Shown one piece after another: positions 1 to 10,813 of a DNA stretch of 64,000 bases. The notes under the pieces are model-generated. The model was not told where the DNA came from. It saw only the letters and a program-made list of their open reading frames with translations, and ran no database searches. A program made the translations under genes and the position numbers. Position 1 is the stretch's first letter. The number at the start of each line of letters is the position of its first letter. Source of the stretch: Pseudomonas fluorescens (lineage in GTDB: Bacteria > Pseudomonadota > Gammaproteobacteria > Pseudomonadales > Pseudomonadaceae); NCBI RefSeq assembly GCF_004683905.1, contig NZ_CP038438.1, forward strand, positions 2,914,001-2,978,000, read 5' to 3'.

Positions 1-1
1 A

Positions 2-1654
2 GCCACGGAAAACCAGATGCCGAGCTGGCACGTGGAGCCGGCGCAGAGCCTGCCGGACTTCACCACCCTGGTGCTGAAAAAACGCATGGAAGAACTGCTC
101 GAAACGCCGACCCGCAACACGCTGGAGCAGAGCATTCTGCCGAGCTGGCTGCAGAACCGCCGCTGGTTCGCCGGCAAGGACGCAGCCATCGAACAGGTCA
201 ATCTGGCCTACGGCGTGCGCTTCGGCGATGCGCAGCATCCGGTGTTGCTCAGCGAGATCGAAGTCACCAGCGCCGGGCAGACCAGCCGCTATCAACTGCC
301 GTTCGGCTTCATCGCTGAAGATCAGGTCGGGCCGGCGTTGCCGCAGCAACTGGCGTTGTCCCGGGTTCGTCGCGGGCGTCAGGTCGGTCTGATCACTGAT
401 GCGTTCAGCCTCGAAACGTTCGTGCACGCGGTGCTGCAAGGCATGCAGAGCAACACCGTGCTCAATTCCGAACAGGGCGAGATTCGTTTCGCGCCGACCG
501 CGCAACTGGAAAAACTCGGCCTTGGCGCCGAATCCGAGGTGCGTTATCTGTCGGCCGAGCAATCGAACAGTTCGGTGGTGATCGGCAACAGTCTGGTGCT
601 GAAGCTGATCCGCAAGGTCGCCTCGGGTGTTCACCCGGAACTGGAAATGAGCGCGTACCTGACCGAGGCCGGTTTCGCCAACATCTCGCCGCTGCTCGGC
701 TCGGTGATCCGCCGCGATGGCGCGGGCGAAGACAACCTGCTGATGATCGCCCAAGGCTATCTGAGCAATCAGGGCGATGCCTGGGAATGGACGCAGAACA
801 ACCTCGAACGGGCGTTGCGTGATGAGCTGGCGGACGCGATGTCCGAGCAGGAACAGCATTACAACGCCCTCGGCGAACTGAAGGACTTTGCCGGCATGCT
901 CGGCCAGCGTCTGGGCGAAATGCACCAGGTGCTGGCGGCGCCAAGCAACAACCCCGACTTCGCCCCGCAAACCACCAGCGCCAAGGACGCCCAAGCCACT
1001 GGCAAGGACGTCGCGGCGCAGGTCGAGCATGCCTTGAAGCTGCTCAAGCAACATCAAAGTCATCTGAGCGCGGCGGATCAGAAAATGGTCGCGCGGCTGC
1101 TGGACAACAAAAAAGTCATCCTCGGCCATGTGCAGGAACTTTCGCAGAAAGCCGTTGGCGGCTTGCGGATTCGCGTCCACGGCGACTTGCATTTGGGTCA
1201 GGTGCTGGTGATCAAGGGCGATGCCTATCTGATCGATTTCGAGGGTGAACCGGCGCGGCCGCTGCACGAACGGCGCGGCAAACACAGTCCGTACAAGGAC
1301 GTCAGCGGCGTGCTGCGTTCCTTCGATTACGCGGCGGCGATGACGATCAACGTGCACAACGTCGATCACAGTCCAGAGTCCGAAGCGGCCCGGCATCGGG
1401 TTGCCGAGCGCTACCTGCGTGAGGCGCGCGAGGCATTTGTTCAGGCATATCGCCAAGCGGCAGCTAGTCTTGATCATGCCTGGCAGGATCCTGCGGGTGC
1501 CGACGCTGCGCTTGCGCTGTTCGGCCTGGAGAAGGCGGCCTATGAAGTGGCCTATGAAGCCGAAAATCGCCCCACGTGGCTGCCCGTGCCGTTGCACGGT
1601 TTGTATGGGTTATTGACGGGGCTTAAACCCTTTTCCGATCTTGGTGGAGAGTAG
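2..1654 (+). CDS. treS: Trehalose synthase/maltokinase fusion, C-terminal part (5' end outside window)
   Basis: The frame is open from base 2 with no start, so this is the 3' part of a longer gene. The visible 550 residues are a maltokinase (Pep2/Mak) module, which phosphorylates maltose to maltose-1-phosphate for GlgE. Seen: the N-terminal kinase signature [15 protein letters not shown] near base 160, the catalytic loop HGDLHLGQ near 1178, and IDFEGEP followed by a KDVSG/RSFDY segment near 1235-1330. In Pseudomonas this module is normally fused behind trehalose synthase (TreS), which interconverts trehalose and maltose. The TreS half is inferred, not seen. The stop is two bases before the glgB start, so the two genes are almost certainly one operon. 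A free-standing maltokinase is the alternative. Confidence 0.9.
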   Translation, partial: ATENQMPSWHVEPAQSLPDFTTLVLKKRMEELLETPTRNTLEQSILPSWLQNRRWFAGKDAAIEQVNLAYGVRFGDAQHPVLLSEIEVTSAGQTSRYQLPFGFIAEDQVGPALPQQLALSRVRRGRQVGLITDAFSLETFVHAVLQGMQSNTVLNSEQGEIRFAPTAQLEKLGLGAESEVRYLSAEQSNSSVVIGNSLVLKLIRKVASGVHPELEMSAYLTEAGFANISPLLGSVIRRDGAGEDNLLMIAQGYLSNQGDAWEWTQNNLERALRDELADAMSEQEQHYNALGELKDFAGMLGQRLGEMHQVLAAPSNNPDFAPQTTSAKDAQATGKDVAAQVEHALKLLKQHQSHLSAADQKMVARLLDNKKVILGHVQELSQKAVGGLRIRVHGDLHLGQVLVIKGDAYLIDFEGEPARPLHERRGKHSPYKDVSGVLRSFDYAAAMTINVHNVDHSPESEAARHRVAERYLREAREAFVQAYRQAAASLDHAWQDPAGADAALALFGLEKAAYEVAYEAENRPTWLPVPLHGLYGLLTGLKPFSDLGGE

Positions 1655-1656
1655 TC

Positions 1657-3888
<2,232 letters not shown>

Positions 3889-3905
3889 TCCAGACACCGC
3901 TAACC

Positions 3906-4001
3906 CTGTGGGAGTGAGCTTGCTCGCGAAGAGGTCGGAACATTCAACATCATCTGTGTTGCCTGATCCGCCGTCATCGCGGGCAAGCCTGCTCCCACAG
4001 G
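3906..4001. repeat. REP pair, inverted
   Basis: Two copies of the fluorescens-group REP core face each other: CTGTGGGAGTGAGCTTGCTC on the left and its complement ending GCCTGCTCCCACAG on the right. It lies between the convergent glgB and EEP-family genes and may act as a transcriptional buffer or mRNA 3' stabiliser. Confidence 0.85.
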
Positions 4002-4038
4002 CGTTTTCGGTGATCCGGGGATCGCTGCCGCAGCAGGA

Positions 4039-4821
4039 TTACAGGTGCACTTCCACCGCCAGCGGCAAATGATCCGACAAGTGTGTCCACGGCTTGTTGC
4101 CGAGGATCTGCGGGTCGTGGCTGCTGGCATTGCGCAGGTAGATGCGGTCCAGGCGCAGCAGTGGAAAACGCGCAGGGTAGGTCTTGGCCGGGCGGCCGTG
4201 GTGGCGTTCGAAGGCTTCGTGCAGGTAATCGCGGCGGGCGAGGGCGGCATTGCCCTGCAGCTGCCAGTCATTGAAGTCGCCGGCAATGATCACCGGTGCA
4301 TCGTCGGGCAATGATTCGAGCAACTGGCAAAGCAGCTGCAACTGCAATTGGCGGTGGCTTTCCAGCAGACTCAGGTGCACGCAGATCGCGTGCACTTCGG
4401 CGTGGCCCGGTACGTCCAGCACGCAGTGCAGCAGGCCTCTGCGCTCGGGGCCGGTGATCGACACGTCGAGGTTGCGGTATTCGCGGATCGGGTATTTCGA
4501 CAGCAGGGCATTGCCATGATGACCATCGGGGTACACCGCGTTGCGCCCGTAGGCAAAGTCGCTCCACATGCTGTCGGCGAGAAATTCGTATTGCGAGGTT
4601 TGCGGCCACTCGTGGTAGCGATTGGAATGTCGCTCGTGTTCGCCCACCACCTCCTGCAGAAACACCAGATCAGCCGAGGTGCTGCGCACCGCTTCGCGCA
4701 GTTCCGGCAGGATGAAGCGCCGGTTGAGGGCGGTAAAACCCTTGTGAGTGTTGACCGTCAACACGCGCAGGCGATGGATGACGGGTGCGTCGACGGCGTG
4801 ACGCTTGGGATCGCTGGACAC
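4039..4821 (-). CDS. Endonuclease/exonuclease/phosphatase (EEP) family protein
   Basis: About 260 residues covering a complete EEP (DNase I-like) fold: LTVNTHKGF at the N-terminus, the metal-binding Glu in [19 protein letters not shown]-type central motif ([12 protein letters not shown]), [10 protein letters not shown], the IIAGDFNDW motif and a C-terminal [10 protein letters not shown] with the catalytic His. The family hydrolyses phosphodiesters or phosphomonoesters; the substrate cannot be told from sequence. No signal peptide is seen. Two GTG starts are possible: the one at 4821 has AGAGGAG five bases upstream, whereas the one at 4827 would sit directly on the ribosome binding site, so 4821 is preferred. 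It appears to be a single-gene unit convergent with glgB. Confidence 0.85.
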   Translation of the reverse strand: MSSDPKRHAVDAPVIHRLRVLTVNTHKGFTALNRRFILPELREAVRSTSADLVFLQEVVGEHERHSNRYHEWPQTSQYEFLADSMWSDFAYGRNAVYPDGHHGNALLSKYPIREYRNLDVSITGPERRGLLHCVLDVPGHAEVHAICVHLSLLESHRQLQLQLLCQLLESLPDDAPVIIAGDFNDWQLQGNAALARRDYLHEAFERHHGRPAKTYPARFPLLRLDRIYLRNASSHDPQILGNKPWTHLSDHLPLAVEVHL

Positions 4822-4930
4822 GTTCACTCCTCTGAAAAAACGGCTTCCTGTTCATGCGACTGGTCTGTGAGCGGGCAGTTCCTTCCAGATGCCTCAGGCC
4901 GTATTACAAATCACCAGAGCCGCCAGAAAA

Positions 4931-5037
4931 CCTGTGGGAGCGAGCCTGCTCGCGAAAGCGGCCTCCCGATCGACCAATCTCTGACTGAATGCACTCGGTC
5001 AAACTGTGGGAGCGGGCTTGCTCGCGAAAGCGGCCTA
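4931..5037 (+). repeat. Two REP elements in direct orientation
   Basis: Two copies of GTGGGAGCG(A/G)GC(C/T)TGCTCGCG followed by AAAGCGGCC lie in the same orientation at about 4931-4965 and 5004-5037, upstream of the EEP gene. Unlike most REPs in the window they are not in an inverted pair. Confidence 0.85.
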
Positions 5038-5224
5038 TCAGACAAAATCAAAACAACAGGGCAAACCCCGCAAATAAACATAACCCCGCAACCACGTTTA
5101 AAATACACGAACCGTTACGCCATAACGGCTACAACGCCTTGCGCCGTTACCTACGCGTACGCCAGAATCCGCCGGCTTACACGGCTATGCGTTGGGCTTA
5201 TCGTTTCCCTGTCGCTGGAAAACA

Positions 5225-5435
5225 GTGATCGGGTTTGGTAGCCCATTTCGGTACGGTCGTATGGCGTCACCTTATGCAGCCTCTTTTTGGGGCTCAGTTT
5301 TATGGTGGACATGCGTGGGGCTCATTCGTGAGCGCCGGGTTCCGTATCGACCGGTCTACCAACCCGCGCATGGCCGCCACCCATCGTTTGGTAGCGAGGG
5401 TGATGGCTCCTATTTCTCGATACGGAGTTTCATCC
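5225..5435 (+). ncRNA. Candidate structured 5' leader of the first DUF6124 gene
   Basis: About 210 bases directly upstream of the start codon hold several complementary segments. GGTGG-A-CATGCG (5304-5315) can pair with CGCATG...CCACC (5367-5381). Inside that helix, GCTCA-TTCG-TGAGC (5320-5333) is a perfect hairpin with a UUCG tetraloop. GGGTTTGGTAG (5231-5241) can pair with CTACCAACCC (5356-5365), and the same CTACCAA can instead pair with GTTTGGTAG (5386-5394). That gives two competing partners for one strand, as expected of a switch or attenuator. Reading frames through this stretch have no good ribosome binding site. Function and RNA status are inferred; a translated leader peptide is an alternative. 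Confidence 0.45.
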
Positions 5436-5807
5436 ATGTTCAAAGCCACACCCAACCCCCCGGATACCTCAATCCCGTACGACCCAGCCCTCGACCCGCA
5501 GAAGATAAAAGCGGCAACCGACCGCGCCATCAACTTCTACCTCAACCCCGGCGCATTGAAGATCTCGATCCCTTCAACCTCGTCATGCAAGGCGAACAGA
5601 ATCTTCCTCATCGACCCCACCGTGGACGAAGAAACGTTGCTCGTCGAAGCCTGCGAATCATTAGCCGCCGCCAGCGACATGGCCCGCGATATTGGCGACG
5701 TCGTCGACCACCCACAGCGCCGGGCGATGCTGATGCTGCATCAGGTGATCATGCTCAGTGAACTGATGGTCAACCGGGTACTGGACGGCCGCCGCGTGCC
5801 GAACTAA
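5436..5807 (+). CDS. DUF6124 family protein (first copy)
   Basis: A 123-residue protein of a small Pseudomonas family with no known function. Seen: a proline-rich N-terminus (FKATPNPP), a helical KIKAATDRAINFYL segment that matches the KLHEAAERALDHYL segment of the second copy, FLIDPTVDEETLLVEACESL, and a hydrophobic helical C-terminus. No signal peptide or convincing membrane segment. The frame is open further upstream to 5235, but the ATG at 5436 has GGAG at a good distance and begins the stretch shared with the second copy. The long leader before it suggests regulation at RNA level. Confidence 0.8.
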   Translation: MFKATPNPPDTSIPYDPALDPQKIKAATDRAINFYLNPGALKISIPSTSSCKANRIFLIDPTVDEETLLVEACESLAAASDMARDIGDVVDHPQRRAMLMLHQVIMLSELMVNRVLDGRRVPN

Positions 5808-5820
5808 CTGCCCGATCCCC

Positions 5821-5922
5821 CTGTAGGAGCTGCCGAAGGCTGCGATCTTTTGACTTTGTTTTTTAAAAGCAACCTCAAAAGATCGTCCGAACGCGGCCCG
5901 AACCTGCGGCAGCGCCTACAGG
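5821..5922. repeat. Inverted intergenic repeat, TGTAGGAGCTGCCG family
   Basis: The left arm CTGTAGGAGCTGCCGAAGGC followed by TGCGATCTTTTGA faces TCAAAAGATCG and GCGGCAGCGCCTACAG. This is a second repeat family, distinct from the GTGGGAGCGGGC REP, located between the two DUF6124 genes. Confidence 0.75.
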
Positions 5923-5962
5923 TCATCATCCTTTCAAAGTACCTCGATCGGAGTTCCATCTG

Positions 5963-6322
5963 ATGCCCGAACCCAAGCCCAACCCACCGACCACAGACCC
6001 GCTATCCCCCTACGAATCCCTCAACTCCAGAAAGCTCCACGAAGCCGCCGAACGCGCCCTCGACCACTACCTCGCACCCGCGCAAATCATGGCGACGCCA
6101 TACACCCCCAGCAGCATGTTCCTCGTCAATCCACAAACCGACACCGAATCCCTGCTGGCCAACGCCTGCGAATCCCTGGCCTCGGTCACGGTCATGCTCG
6201 GTGACTTCGCCGGGACGCTGGACGGGCCCAGTCGCAATACGGCGCTGGGCATTGCGCAGGTAGTGATGCTGGGGGAGTTGGCGGTGAATCAGGCGCTGGA
6301 TAATGTTGTGCCAAAGGAATAG
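5963..6322 (+). CDS. DUF6124 family protein (second copy)
   Basis: A 119-residue paralogue of the preceding gene: MPEPKPNPPTTDP start, KLHEAAERALDHYL, FLVNPQTDTESLLANACESL, then a hydrophobic helix ending in VVMLGELAVNQALDNV. The ATG follows GATCGGAGTTCC, which provides a GGAG ribosome binding site. The 155-bp gap to the first copy contains an inverted repeat and not the structured leader seen before the first gene. Function unknown; the tandem arrangement points to local duplication and divergence. Confidence 0.8.
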   Translation: MPEPKPNPPTTDPLSPYESLNSRKLHEAAERALDHYLAPAQIMATPYTPSSMFLVNPQTDTESLLANACESLASVTVMLGDFAGTLDGPSRNTALGIAQVVMLGELAVNQALDNVVPKE

Positions 6323-6337
6323 CCGACAGCAGTAATG

Positions 6338-6438
6338 GCCTCTTCGCGAGCAAGCCCGCTCCCACAGTGGATCTGCGTTGGTCACTGGTTAAGTGCCCGG
6401 CAAGATCCATTGCATGAGCGAGCCTGCTCGCGATTGCC
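6338..6438. repeat. REP element plus partial copy
   Basis: A full inverse-orientation REP (TTCGCGAGCAAGCCCGCTCC CACAG) at 6338-6368 is followed by a half copy (GAGCGAGCCTGCTCGCGATT) near 6417. They separate the second DUF6124 gene from the convergent large surface-protein gene. Confidence 0.75.
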
Positions 6439-6516
6439 ATCAGATAAATCCCTATCCTTATCCGTTGTATTCAGATTGTCCTGAATAGGTGACGGTTACG
6501 GGGTATCAAGCCCGGA

Positions 6517-9500
6517 TTACCTGATGCCGTACCCGTGCGCCGTGTCGCCTCCAAAACCCAGATCTCTTAAAACCTTCGCTTCTCCTGTGGCCGGATAAAT
6601 CGCCCAGCGTTTGCCAAGGCCGGCCGAATCAGCCGCCCAGCACCATACATGGTCTGTCGCTAAGCCCGCATAGGTGCTGATATATGAACGCCACTCCGCC
6701 AAGGACGGAATTCGCCCACGCTGATTAGCCGCCGCATTGCTGCATTGGGTATAGGTATTGAACGCGCCGGTTCCAAAGATTCGATATACGTTCGAGACTG
6801 AAACAGGGTAGGACACCGTCTGGTTTGCACTATCGCGAACCGTAATGACAGCGGTACCGTTGCCTTTGGAAATCACCCGACCATTGGTGATATTCACTTC
6901 TGCGGCCGCTGAGTTGCTTGATGAGTATTGATAGGGTGGGACGCCCCCGCTTGCCTGCCTGTCGACAAAACTGCCACCCGGAGGATTTGTGGGAGTGTGA
7001 TCGGAACGGAAAATCCAGCCGCCAAGCGATACAGGCTCGGTATTGATAACCAGAGCAAGAGCCGCTTTGATCGTGTAAGTGCGCGCTGGAAACTCCACCG
7101 CCTCACTCTCCACCGTGCTCTGCCCAAGCGCCGCTTTAAACACCAGTGCCAGGCCGCTGCCATCCTGCAGAGCTTTGAGCTCATCGACTGGAAGCGAAAC
7201 AGTGAAGAACCGGTCAGCGATCCAGTCGGGGTTGGTGCCGGCCGTCGGCGCGCTCCAGATCTCGCGCACGTAGGCGCTGCCGTCGGCATTGGTCCCGTGC
7301 AGGCGCAACCAGACGTATTGGTTGAGGGCGATCAGCGGCCAGTCACCCATGCGTACGGACGCTTCGGTCAGGTTGCCGGTATGCAGTTCCGGGCCGGCGC
7401 CGTTGTTGTCGGCCTGCTCGATGGTGGGGCCGGCCAACGCGCTCTGCGGCATTACTTGCACCGTCAGGTCAAATTCCCGGGACGGTGTTGGATGACCATC
7501 AATGATGACGACGTAGGAGATTTTTACCTGCTTACCCAGATTGAACGCCACCACGCTGTTGGGGATCGCAAACTCAAGCCCTTCGCTTACCGCGCGCGGC
7601 ACTGAGGTGTGCGACCCGTCGGCCGGTGTGCCGTCAGCGCCAGTCCAGGTGACGCTGATTTCATGGTTTGGCAGCAACGCGCTGTTGTCCGGCACCACGA
7701 TGGTCAAGGTGTCCCTGACCAGCAGCGGGTTGAGTGCGCTGTCGCCGTTGTTCTCCTTGATCGAGGGGGCGAGCAGTTCCAGCGCGACGCCCACGGTGAA
7801 CACCAATGGATTCGAAAGGCTGGTCTCATCTGTGGCATGGCGCCAGAGCTGGTAGCGGACGGTGATCTTGCTGCCGCGGTTCGGTTCGATGTGCTGGGCG
7901 ACGAAGGCGGCGTCCAGGTTGATGACCCAGTCTTGTTGGGCGGTTACGGCATTGAATGTGCGGGACCCGGGTTCCTCGCCGGAGATGTCGCCCACCCACT
8001 TCCAGGTGGCCTCGTCGTTGGCTACCCATGGCTTCACCACAGGCCTGGGGATGGTCAGTTTACTGGTACCGCCGGGCAGTGTGGCCGGGTCGAGGAAGCC
8101 GTTCGCCACCCCGAGGACAATGGGGGCGTCCAGCTCGAATTTCGGTTCACCCACATTGAGCAATTTCGTGTGCAGCGACTCCCGTCTGAGGATCTCGTCG
8201 CCTTCGGCTATCAGCAGGTCGTACCACCCCTTCAGGGTTCCGCCGTCAAGGAGCTTGAGGTTGTAGTCATTGACGGTGATGACAAAACCTTCGGGATTCT
8301 CGACTTCATCCTCCTCCGGAATGTGCCACTCCAACTCAGGCAGGAAGGTGCTGCCGTCCGGGCTTTTACCCAACAGGAACAGCTCAATGCCCATGCCGTA
8401 CTCGATGGCCGGATCGAACGGAATGCGGACGTTGATGGGGGTCTTCGTGGGATCGATGAAGTCACCCTCGGCTTCTTCGATGATCGGTGCGGCCAGGCGG
8501 TGGGCTGCGCCGGTGACTTGTACAAACTGCCTTTTTGAGCCTAACGGGTCACTGCTGCCGCTGCGTTCCAGCCGATAGAAGAAACTGACCTGGGTATTGA
8601 CCAGTTTACGCACGGCCGCAATGGACAGCTTGAACTCGTAGTTATGCGGGATATTGTCGACGGTCTGGGGCAGGGCGGTGACTTCGACTTTTTCGCCCTC
8701 CGTGGTGGTGCCGAACATGGTCAAGTGAATGATGTCATTCATCTCGAAGTCTGGTCGGTCGGCCGTGACATGCACCGTGATGTCGTTATCGCCCTGTTTA
8801 TCGGCGTCGAGCTTGTTGTTGACGGCTTCCTGAACAATCGGTGCGGCCAGCAGGTCGATGCCGGTGGTGACGACGATGCGGGTTTCCTTGCACCAGTCTT
8901 CCGATTCATTGCCGACGATGTCGCGCACCTTGAAGGTGACCGCCAGACCGAAGAGGTCGGTGTCACCAGCCTCTTTAATAGTGGCTTTGGAGACCGTGAT
9001 TAATATCGGGTTTGCCGCTGGATCGTTGATCTGCTCCAGGGTCACCGGTGTGGAATACTCAAAAAAGCCACCCCAACTGAGATGAATGACGTCGCCCTCC
9101 GCGATGTCAGGGTAAGGCAAGCCGCCGGCCGCGGACCTGATGACAATCGGCACCCCCGCTTCGGCAACGTCTTTGTCCACCCCGCCGTTGACGATTTCCG
9201 GGGGAATGTACATGTACAGGTTGGAGTGACCAGGGTCCGGGTCGATGTCCTGGCCACCGGGGAGTTCCAGTTTGACGAAGAGGTTGAGGGGCTTGTCCGG
9301 ACGCTCTTCTTTTTGATTGAGCTGTTTGATTTCGTAGGTGAGTTGGTAAGGACCTGTCTGCAGATGACGGGGAGCCACCCACAAGAGGGTCGGTTGCTTG
9401 AGCTCTGCCTCGTCAATGATGGAACGTCCGTCGACCTCACGGCCATTGAGCAGCAGCTTGGCGGTGTCGCCGACAGCCTTGTTGGCCCAGACGGGGATCA

Positions 9501-9642
9501 CGACAAGCAGGCCGAGGTCGGGAAAAGTGAACACCGCCGCCCGGTTGATCCCCCACTGGCCGGAAGGCAGGAGGCGCCCGAGCACTATCGGGTCCAGCAA
9601 TGAATGGGGAGCAGAGATTTTCTTCTTGGGCTGAACGAGCAT
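6517..9642 (-). CDS. Large Ig-like repeat surface protein (adhesin/invasin-like)
   Basis: A 1041-residue protein built of roughly seven consecutive beta-rich segments of about 100-130 residues. Many begin LAAPIV/LLAPSI/LDAPIV followed by N-x-LDP or similar, a spacing typical of tandem Ig-like modules. After residue about 880 comes a BIG2-like unit (ASGGVPPYQYSS ... ISKGNGTAVITVRD), then a distinct Cys/Trp-containing tip (RIPSLAEWRSYI ... HVWCWAADSAG ... GDTAHGYGIR). No classical signal peptide, beta-barrel or secretion C-terminus is seen, so export is an inference. The ATG at 9642 has GGAG eight bases upstream; a TTG at 9675 in the same frame has no ribosome binding site and is not used. Role in adhesion is only suggested by architecture. 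Confidence 0.7.
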   Translation of the reverse strand: MLVQPKKKISAPHSLLDPIVLGRLLPSGQWGINRAAVFTFPDLGLLVVIPVWANKAVGDTAKLLLNGREVDGRSIIDEAELKQPTLLWVAPRHLQTGPYQLTYEIKQLNQKEERPDKPLNLFVKLELPGGQDIDPDPGHSNLYMYIPPEIVNGGVDKDVAEAGVPIVIRSAAGGLPYPDIAEGDVIHLSWGGFFEYSTPVTLEQINDPAANPILITVSKATIKEAGDTDLFGLAVTFKVRDIVGNESEDWCKETRIVVTTGIDLLAAPIVQEAVNNKLDADKQGDNDITVHVTADRPDFEMNDIIHLTMFGTTTEGEKVEVTALPQTVDNIPHNYEFKLSIAAVRKLVNTQVSFFYRLERSGSSDPLGSKRQFVQVTGAAHRLAAPIIEEAEGDFIDPTKTPINVRIPFDPAIEYGMGIELFLLGKSPDGSTFLPELEWHIPEEDEVENPEGFVITVNDYNLKLLDGGTLKGWYDLLIAEGDEILRRESLHTKLLNVGEPKFELDAPIVLGVANGFLDPATLPGGTSKLTIPRPVVKPWVANDEATWKWVGDISGEEPGSRTFNAVTAQQDWVINLDAAFVAQHIEPNRGSKITVRYQLWRHATDETSLSNPLVFTVGVALELLAPSIKENNGDSALNPLLVRDTLTIVVPDNSALLPNHEISVTWTGADGTPADGSHTSVPRAVSEGLEFAIPNSVVAFNLGKQVKISYVVIIDGHPTPSREFDLTVQVMPQSALAGPTIEQADNNGAGPELHTGNLTEASVRMGDWPLIALNQYVWLRLHGTNADGSAYVREIWSAPTAGTNPDWIADRFFTVSLPVDELKALQDGSGLALVFKAALGQSTVESEAVEFPARTYTIKAALALVINTEPVSLGGWIFRSDHTPTNPPGGSFVDRQASGGVPPYQYSSSNSAAAEVNITNGRVISKGNGTAVITVRDSANQTVSYPVSVSNVYRIFGTGAFNTYTQCSNAAANQRGRIPSLAEWRSYISTYAGLATDHVWCWAADSAGLGKRWAIYPATGEAKVLRDLGFGGDTAHGYGIR

Positions 9643-9794
9643 GGACGGAACTCCAAGCGAACTGTCGGGAGACAAAGGGCATGGAGTTATTCAGCGCTGA
9701 AGATGACGGCTCTGGCTACTGTCAGAAATTACAGGTAGGGAGGTATTTGCGATGAACGGTCGTGAGCCATAGCCACTGGCTCGCCGCATATCAA

Positions 9795-9885
9795 TGTGGG
9801 AGCGGGCTCGCTCGCGAATAGGCCGGCACATTCAACATCACAGGTGACTGAACCGACGCTTTCGCGAGCAAGCCCGCTCCCACAG
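9795..9885. repeat. REP pair, inverted
   Basis: TGTGGGAGCGGGCTCGCTCG at the left faces CGCGAGCAAGCCCGCTCCCA at the right. The pair lies between the second PIG-L gene and the surface-protein gene. Confidence 0.85.
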
Positions 9886-9897
9886 GGGATGGGTGTG

Positions 9898-10656
9898 TCA
9901 GATGAAGACAATTTCGTAGGGCAGGCGCATCCGCTCGAGGATCACCGGCGGCAGCATCGGCGCGATGCCGATCGCGGGTTCGCCCTTGAGCTGGCTGGCA
10001 TAGGCGTGGGTGGCGTGGCTTTTGCGCGCCACGGTCCAGGTGTCGAGGCGCAGTTTGCGTGCACGATCCCAGGGGATCAGGCTCTGCTCGCGCTCCGGCC
10101 AGTGCCAGGCCCAGACCGCCACGTCGTGATAGGTGGCTCCGGCTTGCGCCGCCGCTTTGGCACTCGCACGTCCGACCGCTTCGTGGTCGTCGTTGCCGTC
10201 GTTGCGCCAAGTGCTGAACACCACGTCGCCGGGGCGCAGATAACGCGCGATGAAGCTGGTGATTTCGGTCTCGCGTTCGAGCAGCGCGTTGTCGGTAAAT
10301 CCGCCTCGCACCCATTTCAGACTGTGCATCGGCAGGCCGAGCCGACGCAGGGCTTCGACGCTTTCTTGCGGACGGAATACGCTCAGGCGTTTTTCCGACC
10401 ACTGTCGCGAGCCGGGATGGCTGGCGCTGCCGTCAGTGATCGACAGCAGTTGCAGCGGATGGCCAAGGCTGGAGAGCAATTGCAGGAGGCCGCCACAGGT
10501 CACCACTTCATCACCCGGATGCGGGGCGACGACGACGGCGCGAGCACCGCGGGGAACGAGGCTATGGGTGTTGATGACGGGAATGTTGTCTAGCTGCGGG
10601 GCACTGTTCCAGATCTGTACCGGCGGCGGGTTTTCGTTGAGGAATAACGGTTTCAT
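9898..10656 (-). CDS. PIG-L family protein with altered active site (probable non-catalytic paralogue)
   Basis: 252 residues, clearly paralogous to the gene at 12093-12866 over nearly the whole length (shared TDGSASHPGS, RPQES.EALRRLG, RPGDVVFSTW). PIG-L enzymes are zinc-dependent N-deacetylases. Here the first motif reads APHPGDE: H46 and D49 (zinc ligands by comparison with MshB) are kept, but the Asp that acts as general base is Gly48. The distal motif reads GNDDH: ligand H158 is kept, but the position of the second catalytic His is Asn155. It may bind metal without catalysing. A 157-bp gap separates it from the glycosyltransferase gene, so it could have its own promoter. A weak AAGGA ribosome binding site precedes the ATG. 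Confidence 0.8.
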   Translation of the reverse strand: MKPLFLNENPPPVQIWNSAPQLDNIPVINTHSLVPRGARAVVVAPHPGDEVVTCGGLLQLLSSLGHPLQLLSITDGSASHPGSRQWSEKRLSVFRPQESVEALRRLGLPMHSLKWVRGGFTDNALLERETEITSFIARYLRPGDVVFSTWRNDGNDDHEAVGRASAKAAAQAGATYHDVAVWAWHWPEREQSLIPWDRARKLRLDTWTVARKSHATHAYASQLKGEPAIGIAPMLPPVILERMRLPYEIVFI

Positions 10657-10813
10657 GGGTGCTACGTCCTTGTCGAGTCAGGCCCTCAGCCGAATCTGCA
10701 CCGTGCAAAAGCAGGTGCGCTCGACCCGTGAAGGCGAATGGATTGCTGTGCGACGCTCCCAACCCTGGATTGCCGCGCAGCAGAGTATTGCTCATGAAAA
10801 CCGGTTCGTCGCG

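Noticed and set aside
6468-6487. TATTCAG-ATTGTC-CTGAATA inverted repeat downstream of the surface-protein gene as a terminator
   Set aside because: AT-rich 7-bp stem without a U-run on the relevant strand; could be an operator, but no gene is suitably placed.
10657-10813. Small open frame between the glycosyltransferase and the second PIG-L gene
   Set aside because: Its possible start near 10795 has no ribosome binding site and the frame runs out of phase into the PIG-L gene.
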